From Acanthococcus lagerstroemiae (taxonomy: Eukaryota > Arthropoda > Insecta > Hemiptera > Eriococcidae), in assembly GCA_031841125.1 (NCBI GenBank), contig CM063110.1:37587214-37651213 (forward strand): a DNA stretch of 64,000 nt, read 5' to 3'. The stretch's first letter is position 1. Every line of letters begins with the position of its first letter. The position numbers and the translations under genes were made by a program. Shown here one piece after another: positions 50,051-61,900 of the stretch. Under the pieces are notes generated by a model that ran no database searches, was not told the origin of the DNA, and was given only the letters and a program-made list of their open reading frames with translations.

Positions 50051-50510
50051 TTCATTTCTGAAAATGGAGTACCCTGGACTCCTGTCAGAGACTATAGTCA
50101 GTCAAAAGCCGAAGGTATCAAGCTGAGTATCGAACGTTATCTGAAAGGTTGAAACAAGACTAAAATGTGGAAGACATTTCGAAAATCTGAAACTCTGTAG
50201 CAAACGTTGAATTTTGAATTTCAATGACTATTCTGTTTTTACTAAATTCTCTGTGTGACCTAGAGCCTGAAATTTTAGAAAGTTGAACTTTTTCTTAAAA
50301 TCTAAAAGTTGAAAGCAAAAGACTTATTTTTCAATGTTACAAGCTGAATCCGATAGCACATGTTTTATTTAATTTTCGGGCTTTAGTCCTGGGAATATAG
50401 GAGAGAAATTTAGTGTGGAACAAGAGTCAAAACTCCATGTGTTTTTTCCATAAGAACGAAAGGAAGCTTGTGGCACACATTGCCCTAATTCAATCGACCT
50501 GAAACTTTGT

Positions 50511-50511
<1 letters not shown>

Positions 50512-50542
<31 letters not shown>
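50512..50542. repeat. Poly(T) run
   Basis: About 30 T residues in a row. It may be the poly(A) tail of a minus-strand retroposed sequence, but no body was recognised on either side. Confidence 0.7.
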
Positions 50543-50544
<2 letters not shown>

Positions 50545-51276
50545 TGGAACCAGTTTAGGAGACGAATCCGACGAAATTCGGAAAAAGAGATCACCAAGAG
50601 TAAAAACGACCACCTTAATGTGTAAAGGAAGTTGTATGTTCCTCTCAAGTATTCCTAACATTCCACTTTAACCTCCCAGACTAGGGTATGCTGGAACCAC
50701 GGCCAAAGAATTTCATTCTATTTCGTTTCCTTAATTCAAGTGACGCTCTTCTTCAGTCATTCAGTTTAATTACTCACCGCAAAAGTTGATAACTTGGGAC
50801 ACATGTTACATTTTTGATGTAAGCCGCGGTAACACTGGATGGATATCCGCTAGTGCTTTCCAGGGACTGCAAGCCAATTGAAAAAGCTAAGCTATCGACT
50901 AAGCTACATGACATTGAAATATAAAGCTAAGCTCGCCTCCCAGCCGATAACAGCTAATGGCTAAAAAAGCTAACGGCTATGAGTTAACTCACTTTGCCCT
51001 AGGGGTAGGGAGGGAGCGATTGTTATTTGTGAAATGAAATGTTGTCAACGATAACACAGAGGGCGTTTGTAAAAAAGAGCATTAAGACAAGGAAAGAACG
51101 GGAAAATGGCGACACTGAAAGACGAAACAACAAAAAGAATGATAACATAAAATTGGATGTAGAAACCTGCGGAGGAAAAAAGGGAAACAAAATACAAAAA
51201 AGAAAAACCAGCCGAAAAGAATCGGCTATTGGCTTCACTAATCGCTATCTAGTATCTACCATTGAGTATTCCTCTA

Positions 51277-52149
51277 TTTGGTAAGCTAGAATTTTGGGGA
51301 AAATATAGAAAAATTGATAAATGCAATAAAAACTCGGAAAAACAGAGTTTCACGGGGAAATAGAAAAAATGTAACCCACGAAGTCACGGACCGCGTGATC
51401 TCGTCTTCCGGACCCACGAAGTAACGACCCTCGTGATCTTGTGTCCCCGGACCCACGACGTAACAACCCTCATGATCTCGTGTCACCGGACCCGCAAATT
51501 CACGACCCCCGTGATCTCGTGTCCCAGGACCCACAACCTTTGTGATCTCATGTCCTCGGACCCACGAAGTCACGACCCTCGTGATCTCGTGTCCTCGGAC
51601 CCACAAATTCACGACCCTCGTGATCTCGTGTCCCCGGACTCACGAAGTCATGATCCTCGCGATTCCCCCAAAAAAATCAAGCAGGTAGAAAACCCAATCA
51701 GATTTATCAAATTCAAATTTCGGTCACTTATTTTAAAAACAAATCAGATTTTTCATCCTGTTCCTCAGAAAAAGGAATGAAATTTTAATCACAAAGGGAC
51801 GAATGATTACCCAGAAGCGGTAGAAATATGGTACTCATCCCCTTGGCTCTTATTAATTATTTGAAATTCAAAATATAAAAAATGTTAGGTTCCCATTTTG
51901 ATACACATAGATAGGATACAACCCCTTTTGGGGATTATGATTTGAACGGGATGGAAAATCTGATTTGTTTTTGAAATGAGTGACCTAAATTTGTTGGGTT
52001 ATCAACCTACTTGATTTTTTTGGGACTCGCGAGGGTCGTAACTTCGTGGGTTGCATTTTTTCAATTCCCCGTAAAACTCTGTTTTTTATCCGAGTTTTTA
52101 TTACATTTATCAATTTTTTATACTTTCCCAAAAATTCTAGCTTAGCAAA
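51277..52149. mobile_element. Long-TIR foldback element with minisatellite in one arm
   Basis: The left arm starts TTTGGTAAGCTAGAATTTT and the right arm ends with its near inverse (AAAATTCTAGCTTAGCAAA). Over 100 bases of each arm align (AATTGATAAATG, AATAAAAACTCGG, AACAGAGTTT, ACCCACGAAGT), then AAAAAAATCAAG and ATTTTTCATCC/ATTTTCCATCC further in. The arms meet near 51845, so the whole element is a giant hairpin. The left arm holds about 7.5 copies of a 39-bp unit where the right arm holds about one. A solo relative lies at 44240-44640. Confidence 0.8.
51370..51665. repeat. 39-bp minisatellite, about 7.5 units
   Basis: The units have the pattern CACGAAGTCACGACCCTCGT followed by GATCTCGTGTCCCCGGACC. 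One unit is shortened (near 51530). Because 39 is a multiple of three, a frame stays open across the array (51433-51780), giving repeats like SHDPRDLVSSDPR. This is a by-product and not evidence of a gene. Confidence 0.85.
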
Positions 52150-52689
52150 TTCGAAAAAACCAATTGTATGTTCTCGACCCTCCTGTTTTCTTTCTGAAGT
52201 CATCCCCTGGGGCCATTGACCTTGATTGCCGAGCCAAATTTTTTTATTTTTGAGCACAGTCCCAAAACATTAATAAACTTAATTTTCGATTAACAATATC
52301 AAAACTTCGTGTATTTTGCCTTACAAAGCAAAAAGGACGTGTATATAGCACATATTATATCTCCGTCATTCGCTCGAACTAAACTTTGCAGAATTTCCTT
52401 GTGTTTATTAAAATTTATTAAGGGTAATAGGATCCCTAGAAAAAATAGAAAAAATAAATTCCACTAAGACTGAATAAAAACTACCCTAGCAGATATATCA
52501 AAAAGAAAGAAAAACCTTTAACGACTATTTTTAATTTTCCCATGTAAATTATTTTCGATCGTTAGAAATTTTGAAACCAAGCCTTGATTTCCCATGGATG
52601 ATGAGGTTTCAGCCTCGAGCGACAAAGAGGGGACAAATTTTAAAACCCCGTTTTTCTTCCGCTTTCACCTTAAGTCTTATTCGAATACA

Positions 52690-53316
52690 CGTAATTGGTG
52701 GGAGGGCTCCAACATTCTACTGGGGCATACCACAAGTAGAGCGGCAAAAGTATTTCAGTCTCCAACTGCATATGGAGCACCAACGTGGGCGCCAACCAAA
52801 GCAAATGTGGAAAGTCTGAGAACTATACAGAGAGGTATGGAACGTAGCATGATCAACGTGAGGAAAAAAGATAAAATAAAAACCTCAATTGTCAGGGGGA
52901 AGACCCAACTATGAGATATAGGAGAGGAGGCCAAAAGATGTAAATGGAGGTATGCGGGGCACATTACGAGTCAGAAGGGAGGAATGTGGGAAAGAAAGGT
53001 GGAGGAATGAATCCCATACAATCTAAGCAGAACAAAGGGGGAGACTCATCACCAGATGGAGTGAGGAATTTAAGAGAAGAATTCTGGTCAGACATGGAGA
53101 AGACATACCCAGGACAAAAAGAAATGGAGGGTGGAGGGGGAGGCTTATGTCCAGAAATGGGCTGGTGAAGAGAGGGGGGGGGGGAGCTTATGCTCCTGAC
53201 CACATGCGTCGCAAAACGTAGCTTTTAGTGCAGCGCGGTGTATGTATCCTCTGAGGAACAGTTGTCACTTGGTATTTATTGTATGGACACCAATAAATGC
53301 AGTCATTATTATTATT
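52690..53316 (+). mobile_element. Degenerate LINE 3' end abutting the SLC6 first exon
   Basis: The frame reads YGAPTWAPTKANVESLRTIQ and RGMERSMINVRKKD. After a stop come KWRYAGHIT, a SRTKG and RW-type tail, TWRRHTQDKKKW and YVQKW. These are the same blocks, in the same order, as in the fragment ending at 34102. The 3' end has AATAAATGCAGTC and an ATT tail (about 53291-53316). It ends only 50 bases before the acceptor of the SLC6 coding exon. Confidence 0.75.
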
Positions 53317-53389
53317 GACAAGAGTTAATTTAACCTTTGACCCACGTTTGTTCCTTTGAATTTCAGAACCATCAGCTCAATCGTCGAAA

Positions 53390-56300
53390 ATGCGGGAGAA
53401 GAATTACAATTGGGTAGAGAAGCCGGAACGAGATCCAGAACTAGCAGCACTTTCGGCATCCTCGAATAACGTAATCATTCGCAGGAAATCGTCTTCGGCT
53501 TCCGAAAAACAAAACGATCGAGAGATTTGGGGAAATAAACTGGACTTCTTGTTCTCATGCATAAGCGTGTCGGTTGGACTTGGAAATGTGTGGCGATTTC
53601 CGTACCTGTGTTATAAGAATGGCGGTGGTAAGTGCAATGGCTAAGGTAAAGCAACATCGTTGCCTTCCGGAGCAGAACCCGACATCGATGTGTTCGAAAG
53701 AAGCGACTTGAAATGAAATTACATTCGGGTCTCTTCTCTAAAACGTCTGTTCATGTTGATTACTGGCTTCTGTCAGTATATAGAGTGTCCGAGAGAAATG
53801 ACTCAAAATCAAATCACATTTACATCCCTTTTCCAAGGTTCCTCGGATGTTGGAGCAAGTGTTCTGCCAGAAAGGTAGCGATAAATTATTTCTATTATAC
53901 TCCTGTACGAAATTAGGCACTAAACCATTCTACTTTGTATTGGTAGTTACTTTGATAATTTAACGGATTCGGTAGAAGGCATGTAGGAAATATGTGGGTC
54001 AAGTTCACAATTATGACGATCACGAGAGGTGTCAGCGAAATTGAGACAGACTGGATGTCTGTGTTCTTAAAATATTCTAGCAATTTTCGGTTCTGGAAAC
54101 AGGGGATAAAAGTCGTGTCATTTTCAACTGTACGTTCCAGATAATATTTCAGAGGAGATGTTCGTTCCCCATGAGTATTATAAAATTATATGAAAATAAG
54201 AAACTGCGAATATTACAATGGCGATAAAAATAGTCCACCATGATACTAGTTTTTGGAATTTTTCGTACCATTCGTCTACTTCTCTCTTTTATTTTTATCG
54301 CGGGTTCGCCTCGATCTTTCTTCTTCTTAGAACACCAATCATCAAGTTTTGGCATTCGTGCTTCCAAACTTCAGGGAAAGTTACTCTATCATGAAAAGTT
54401 ATTTTGGAGGCTGCCCATTTTAGTTGAAATGGGGGGAGAGAACTATTGGGGTAGTCTCGGAACAGATGTGAAACTATCAGCATACGACAGTATCGGAGAT
54501 AGCGAGAGAAAGTTTATACAGTAAAAGAAAATTTTAAATTGTCGAAACAGATGGGACCACATAATTTTTTCTACACCGGTGGGCTTCACGGCCACTTCGT
54601 GGCCCAATTTCTTCGTCGACAGCTATAAACAAGAGTAATTTGCAAAAGAGAAATGAGGGATAAGTGGATAGAAGAATAGCCTAGGACGGCGATAAAATGT
54701 CGTAACAATCGATACACTCGAAGCTAATAACCCAAATTCTTATACGTTGACCTTCGTAGATTCTGTGGGGGTAAGGATGCGCATAGGAAAAATTTCAAAA
54801 ATTGATTCAGCGAATCTAGAAACCATATAGGTAATTAGGTTATTACCGGAGATTTTTTGAATAATATTGAATAGAGGACATTATAATTTCTTCGGTAGAC
54901 CCCTCCCCCCACGACCTTATTTTGGGTACTAGGAACCAATTTTCTTTAGGTCGGATCACTTTTCCTTTGGAAAACTTTGTTTTTTTAGATGTTTTTAAAT
55001 AGCATTTTGTTCTTATGCAGAACTCTACGTTGAATTTCAATTCCCTTGAGCATCGGCTTAAATTTTTTTAATTAAAAAAATATACACACCAGAGTGGATT
55101 ACATTTTCCTGGGGAAGCGAACACCGAAAACAAAAAAGGTAGAGTAAGTGCCATCTTAAAATTTATTCAAATTTCCAAAGTCACATAGGTAGCCTTTCCA
55201 CAGTTAAGTAAGGGACTTTGATAGCTGAGCAGAAGTTAATTACATTTTCATATAATTCATTCAATTTTATTGATCAGAATTTACTATAAAATTTGTAAGA
55301 TTTCAAACTTTGTAGCTTTGCAGTCTCTTCAAGTTTAAGGATGTTTTTTGTTTCTCTTTTGCGAGGTTTTCGGTAATTTTATGAGAGAAGTGTTCAGCCG
55401 GCAACGGAAAGAAGGTACACGAAATCGCAGAACCGAGAGTTTGTGGAAAAAGTTCGTGTATTGAACGATCGATAGCAAGAGTAACTGGATTAAACGGATG
55501 TCTTGCCTGACCGATCGAGGAAGATAAGGGACAATCAGTGACGGATCTATGGGGGGAGGGGGTCGGACACCCCCTTCGGGCCGAAGAAGAAGAAAAAAAC
55601 ATTGCGGATTCTAAGTTTTTCTCCTGTTTTTGAGTATCTGCAGCACTCTACAATGTTCATTTTGAAACGATTTAATCACATTATGAAACTTGTCTTTAGA
55701 AATTATTTAAAATGACATCCATCTCGGTTTTTTAGTGGGCGGAGGTGGAAAAAGTTTTATGTTCAAAACCCCCTCCTTGGAAAATTTCTAGATCCACCAC
55801 TGGGGACAATGAGTCATAAGAATTAAAAGAAGAAGAACGTGATTTTGAAAATATCATGTACAGGAAGTACAGGTGCGCAGACGACAAAAGACGTCCATGA
55901 GAAGCTCGCATTGTGCTAAACAAAAAGTAACCAGGAAGAACGATTTATAAGGCAAATTCCCACTTATTGACCTGATTTTTTTGGACGGTCATATCTTGAG
56001 CTCTTATTGTCACATGAGGGAGTTGATTTTGGAATCGATGTATACTTTTATCCTTTCTCTATAACGTATGATAAGATGGCGCCGCTATCGCCCCCTCCCT
56101 CGGATTGATAATCCACAGGCATCCTACGAAGGGCCTAAAAACCCAACTGTTGCCAATTATTCGCCTGTAGATTTTTCTGGTTTTAATCGTAGCATACTGT
56201 AGTGTATGCCATCAGGAATAAGTTTCACTTACACGCGTCGAAGTCAACCTCAAGTGCTAGTTTCTGTGAATTTTTTAAAATATTTAAAATTTTCCAGTTA

Positions 56301-58915
56301 TTGGTCGACCATTGTTCGGCACAAAAAAATTATCTAAAATTGACAGAATTAAGAGAAAAAAGTAAAATTCAATTTTGTTTCATTTATTTATTTATTTATT
56401 GTATACATTTTACCCTCCCCTGTCGACAGGTAATATCCGGGTACTTGGCAGGGGAGCAACCATGTTACCTACTGTTTGTTCAGATGATACCAATGAAGTA
56501 GGAAAAAAAAAACAAAAAAAAAACAAAAAAACTAGAAACTCTCTACTACCAACGAGGGTTATACAAGCATACGCACTCATACAAGGTTAGTCGGTTTTCT
56601 TCCGCCATATAAGAAAACTAGTTTTTCGCGAAACCAGAGTTGAACGTTGTCTCACCAAACGAGCGGGTTTGTCGAGAAGAATTTCATGGGAAATATTCAG
56701 AAAAAACTCCGATAGCTTTTGAAGAATTTAGTCAAGAATTTCCAGGAAAAATTTTCTAAAACTCCAAAGAATTTCATCGGAAATCTTCGAGAAGAATCTC
56801 CTATTCAGGAAGCAGTTGCGATAATTTTCGAAGAATTTAATCGTACATCATTGAAAAATATCTCCAATAATTTCAGGCGAATTTTGCCAGAAATTTTAGG
56901 AAAAATCTCCAATGATTCCGGACAATTTTATCAAGAATCATCGAGAAGTATCTCTGATGATGTTAGAAGCATATCTTTAGAAAGAATTTCGATGCTTTTC
57001 AGAGATTTTCGTCAAAAATGTTCGGGGAAATTCTCCAATGATTTCTAAAGAATTAATCAGAAATCTTGGAAAAGAAATGTGATGATTTCCGGAGCATTTC
57101 ATCAGAAATATTCAGAAAGAAGTCCAGTGTTCTCCAAAGAATTTCTTCGAGAATCTTCGGGAAAATTTTCCGATAATTTAGGGAGAATTGCATCGGAAAT
57201 GTTCGGAAAACAACCCCGATAATTTTCGAAGAATCTCATCGAAAATGTTTGGAAAAAATTTCCAATGTTTCCCAAGAAAGTTCATCGGCATTCTTCGAGA
57301 AAATTTCATTTCATAGGAAATATTCGGAGAAAAACTCCGATGGTTTCTGATGAATTTCATCGAAAATCTTCGAAGAAAATCTCGGATGATATCGAAGCAA
57401 TTTCACTGTAAATTTTGAAAAAAGAATTCCAATCATTTCGGATATCTTTAGAACCAATCTCCATTTTGTTTTTCAAATAAGTTCATAAAACTTTTTCGAG
57501 AAAATTTCCTGTTGATTTTTGAAGAATTTTATCGAAAGCACTCTGGGAATAACACCGAGAGTTTTGAAGAATTGTACCGAAAATCTTCAGAAAAAAAACC
57601 TTCGATTATTTCCAAGGAATTTCATGAAAAATATTCAGGACGATTCCTTTGATTTTCAAAGATTACTCCCAACGATCTTTATCGAAAATAATAAGGGTAA
57701 ATTTCCGATTATTTCCATGAATTTTATTGGACATCATTGAAAAACATTATCCAATTTCGGGAGAAATTTGTGGGAAATTTTAGGAATACTCTGCGATTAT
57801 TCCAAAGGCATTTATCGGAAATCATTGTGAAGTACCTTCGATGATTCTTGCAGGTTTTCTTCAGAAAGAACTTTCTTGGAAACCATCGGAAATTAATTCT
57901 AAAAATTTTCGATGAGATTCTTCGGAAATTATCGGAGTTGTTTCTTGAAAATTTCCGATGCAATTTTTTAAAAATTATCGGAAAATTTTCCCGAAGATTT
58001 TTGAGGAAATTCTTTGGAAAACACTGGATTTTTTTCTGAATATTTAACAATGAAATTCTAAATAGGAGATTTTCCTCGAAAATTTCCGATGAAATTATTT
58101 GGAGATTTAGAAAATTTTTCCTGAAGATTCTTGACAAAATTCTTCAAAAGCCATCGGAGTTTTCCCCGAATATTTGCCATGAAATTCTTGTCGACGAGAT
58201 CGCTCGCCTGGCGAAACAACGTGCACCTGGTTTCGCGAAAAACTAGATTTCCTATGGCGGAAGGAAAACCGACTAACCCTGTACATCGTCAGCTTAATTA
58301 CAAAACCTTCTATGTTCCATAATGCAAATTTTACAGGAGAAACAAGAAACATTGAGGAGAGCCATTAATTCAAACGTTAAACATTTTTTTCATTCCTTCT
58401 TTAAAAATTTTTAAGTCATTTTAGAATGTATTGGCTATTATCATAGGCTGCGGTACAGTAACTTCTATCTTAATCAACAAAAAAGTCATTTTGCCAAATT
58501 CGGCACTTAAAAGGTTTTATAATTAAGCTGACGATATACTCCTCCCTCTACACATGGACGTACACACAAGCACACATTGGCATATATATAGGCACACAAG
58601 CACGCATACTATCTATTTTTTACATATGCACAGTCAAGCATTCCCAAACACGCACACATTCACGCAGACATTGATGATTCCAGCTATATTATTCCACGCC
58701 TATTTATCTCAAATCCAACAATATTCTTTTTAATGCGCCCCTTCCCTTTGGATCAATTAAGTCTATGCTTGGGTGCTTTCTGATGAGTTCATTGCAATAC
58801 GTCTATCATTTATTGTAATCAGACTACAATACAATAATAATCATAGAAATGCTAAGAAGGCTTCTCAGAATGAAAAACTAAAGAATTTAACAAGAGAAAG
58901 AGAATAGGCAATCAT

Positions 58916-58946
<31 letters not shown>

Positions 58947-61900
58947 TAGAGCCAAATATACTGGTCAACTTTTTTCTCTCGTATTCTGGATTTCATCATT
59001 GCCATAATATGTTTAGCAACTTTTTATTTTATTTATTTATTTATTTTTTTTTACATTAACGAGACTTTTAATGCCTAACGGCTATGGTCTCGGGATGGAA
59101 GCACACGGAATTACAACAGTTACAGGGTTTGGGTTCCATGGTTATAGGTAAGTGGTGTACATCTTAAGATTTAAATTAGGTGTAGTATACAGTTCTGAAC
59201 TAGGCTCAAATGGGCTACCTAACATATTGAAGTCAAAAAACCTAAAGAAAGATCCACCTCCAATTCCCAGTACCGCACTCGATAGTAGCTATTCAATCGT
59301 ATGTTAATTATTCGAAAAATGTTTCTTCGTATGTCTTTTGAACCCACCATTACAAAAGGGCGAATGTAATCTGCACACACATTTCATTTTGAAAATGTAA
59401 ACTGCTCACAGTGTAATTTGTACACAGAACGACGAGTATATTCTGAATGTATTTTGCTCACACTTGTAATGTATTTTGCTCACATCGGTAATTTTATATA
59501 GAAAACAGTATTTTGCACACAGTGCCACTTTAACGGGTAACTCTAAATTGCAAATATAACAGGTAAGTTTAGGGTAAAATGTAACGTAATAAATAACTTA
59601 AAACATGAACGTAGAATCGACTGAGATACTCATCCTTAATACCTACAGCGCAAACTACAGTTCGAATAATTAGATATACTTTATATGGGGACAAAACTTA
59701 ACTCGAATGTAGCATTCGCGTATGTACGAGATCGTTCCGAAATTAACTGAAAACTTTTTATTACCTATAAATAGGCATTTAGGAGTTTGCAATAATAGAA
59801 CAGGTACCTGTACGTAGTGTACGTACAGAGATAACATACGCTGATCTCTTATCTGTACTGGCAAGAGTTTCTCTATCCTCCATCGATTCATTCTCACTCC
59901 ATTCTACACCGTACATAATTTAAGCGGTAACGATCGAGTAAAGTGTGAGCAGAATACGTCCTTCAATGAAAAGGAAGAATGTAAAGTGCTCACACTTCTC
60001 CCCTGCCTTTTGCAGTGTGTGCACTTTACAGTGTGAGCAAAATACATACTTTCGTATTTTCTGAAAGTGTGAGCAGTTTACTTTCTCCCTTACAAAAATT
60101 ACGAAATTAATCGCCTGAAGTACTTACTTTTTCGATTTTGATGACGTACTTCGAAAATAAGGGAACACTATTCGGACTGAGAGAATTTCAACAGCGTGAA
60201 AAAGATGAACTGCTATAAAAGTGATCATTTTTTAGAAAGTTGATCTGGTTGAAATGAAAATGAACTCTTCTGAAAGGAAATTTTAACCTCTATCAATTTG
60301 GTTCTTTTCATTTTTTGAAAAACTCTTTCATTTTCGTGATATTTTCTGAAAATCAAGTACGTATGTTAATGGGATATTCCCAGCCACCATCTCGACCAGC
60401 CCGAATCGCGCCGAAAACAGGCAAATTTTTTCACAGCTCATATCTTCAACGCGAATCATCAAGATTATTTCGAACACAGATCATATTGAAATATTGTGTG
60501 TCTGCCAGACACTGATAAAAAATGAAACTCTCACGCCCTCTAGCGGACCAGATTTATTGCTTCAAAACTTTGACCATTAATATTGGTACTTGACCAATAA
60601 GTGGCGTTTTACCCCACGAAAATCCACCTGTATCTTATTTCGGAATTTCATTCCTTTTTCATTACCCCAAATATGAAGAGCTTGAGAAATCTGAGCTCTC
60701 GGTGATTCCTAGATTCAGGTCTCTAGCACATTTTCCATATCCAGTTCCTGAAAAAAATTGGAAGTGTTACAAGCTGCGATTAAAATTATCCTAGAAAGTG
60801 GACTTCCAACTATTGTTTTCTCTAAACGCACTTTCCCGCAGGCCCGTAGCTAACGCCGGGTCAGCCAGGGCTTCGCCTTTTTTGTATTTTACCCTTATGG
60901 CTTATGCCCAGGTTGAATATTAAAAAATGCCCTGGCACACACAAGCGGTTAGGTAAGGGCCTGCCTTCCCAGAACATGAGAAAATTGATATAATACTTGA
61001 ATTTTCACTGCAAAGAACAGGACAGATGTTTTTGGTGTCTAGATATAAATTGGTAGAGTGTGCTTACATGGTTGTCCTTAATTTTACTCTCTATTTTCAA
61101 CCTCCTTCGAGGTCTGCAACAAAAGTGAAAAAATCGTTCATTTCTTCTGTTCCAGGTTCGTTTCTGATATGTTACTGTATATCTGCTTTATTTTGCGGAA
61201 TTCCTATGTTCTTCCAAGAGGTGGCTATCGGTCAGTATTTGGGATCGGGAGGAATGACATTTGTCGGGAAATTGTGTCCCATTTTTGCGGGTGAGATGAA
61301 CACTTCTTACACTTTCAATTATTTTCACTTTACATCTCATTTAGCTGAAATGTAGGAATATCGAACAATAATCTAACAGTAATACGTGATTTTAACAGGT
61401 ACTGGATACGCCAGCATGACAATAGTATTTCTATTAGATATTTATTATTGCGTCATAGTTTCCTGGACTTTATTCTATTTATTTAGCTGTTTCGTATCGC
61501 TCCCTTCGTTACCTTGGCAAGGCTGTGGTAATTAGATTTTGTGTGATTAAAACTGTAATAATAGTTTAAATTATTCTCGGTATCGATAATTTCATCGACT
61601 GAAAATGCGTCGGGTTTTAGGACATTGGTGGAATACAGAAAATTGTAAGACTGATGCGGTATTTTTTAATGCGGATAACTACACCAGTATAAACAGTTCA
61701 GATGCGAGCAGTTTCGACAACATCACACGAGTGGTCGGATCGGTAACCCCGGCCGAAGAATTTTGGAGGTAAGTGATAACCGAATAACCTCTATCGGGTT
61801 TCTAATTACCTGTATTCATCGACACGATTTGCCCCAACCTAATTCCGAAAACGTGACTTGAAAGCTCATTACTTCCGACGTGACTTCCTCACAATGGGTC

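Noticed and set aside
51370..51665. Possible CRISPR array (repeats with spacing)
   Set aside because: The units are directly contiguous 39-mers with no unique spacers, in a eukaryotic transposon.
51433..51780. 115-codon frame with SHDPRDLVSSDP-type repeats
   Set aside because: The 39-bp minisatellite unit is a multiple of three, so a frame stays open by construction.
56719..58137. Open frames of 60-137 codons rich in Phe/Arg/Asn/Ser on both strands
   Set aside because: They are translations of a 45-bp tandem repeat in a foldback element, with no start context, no splice logic and frames on both strands.
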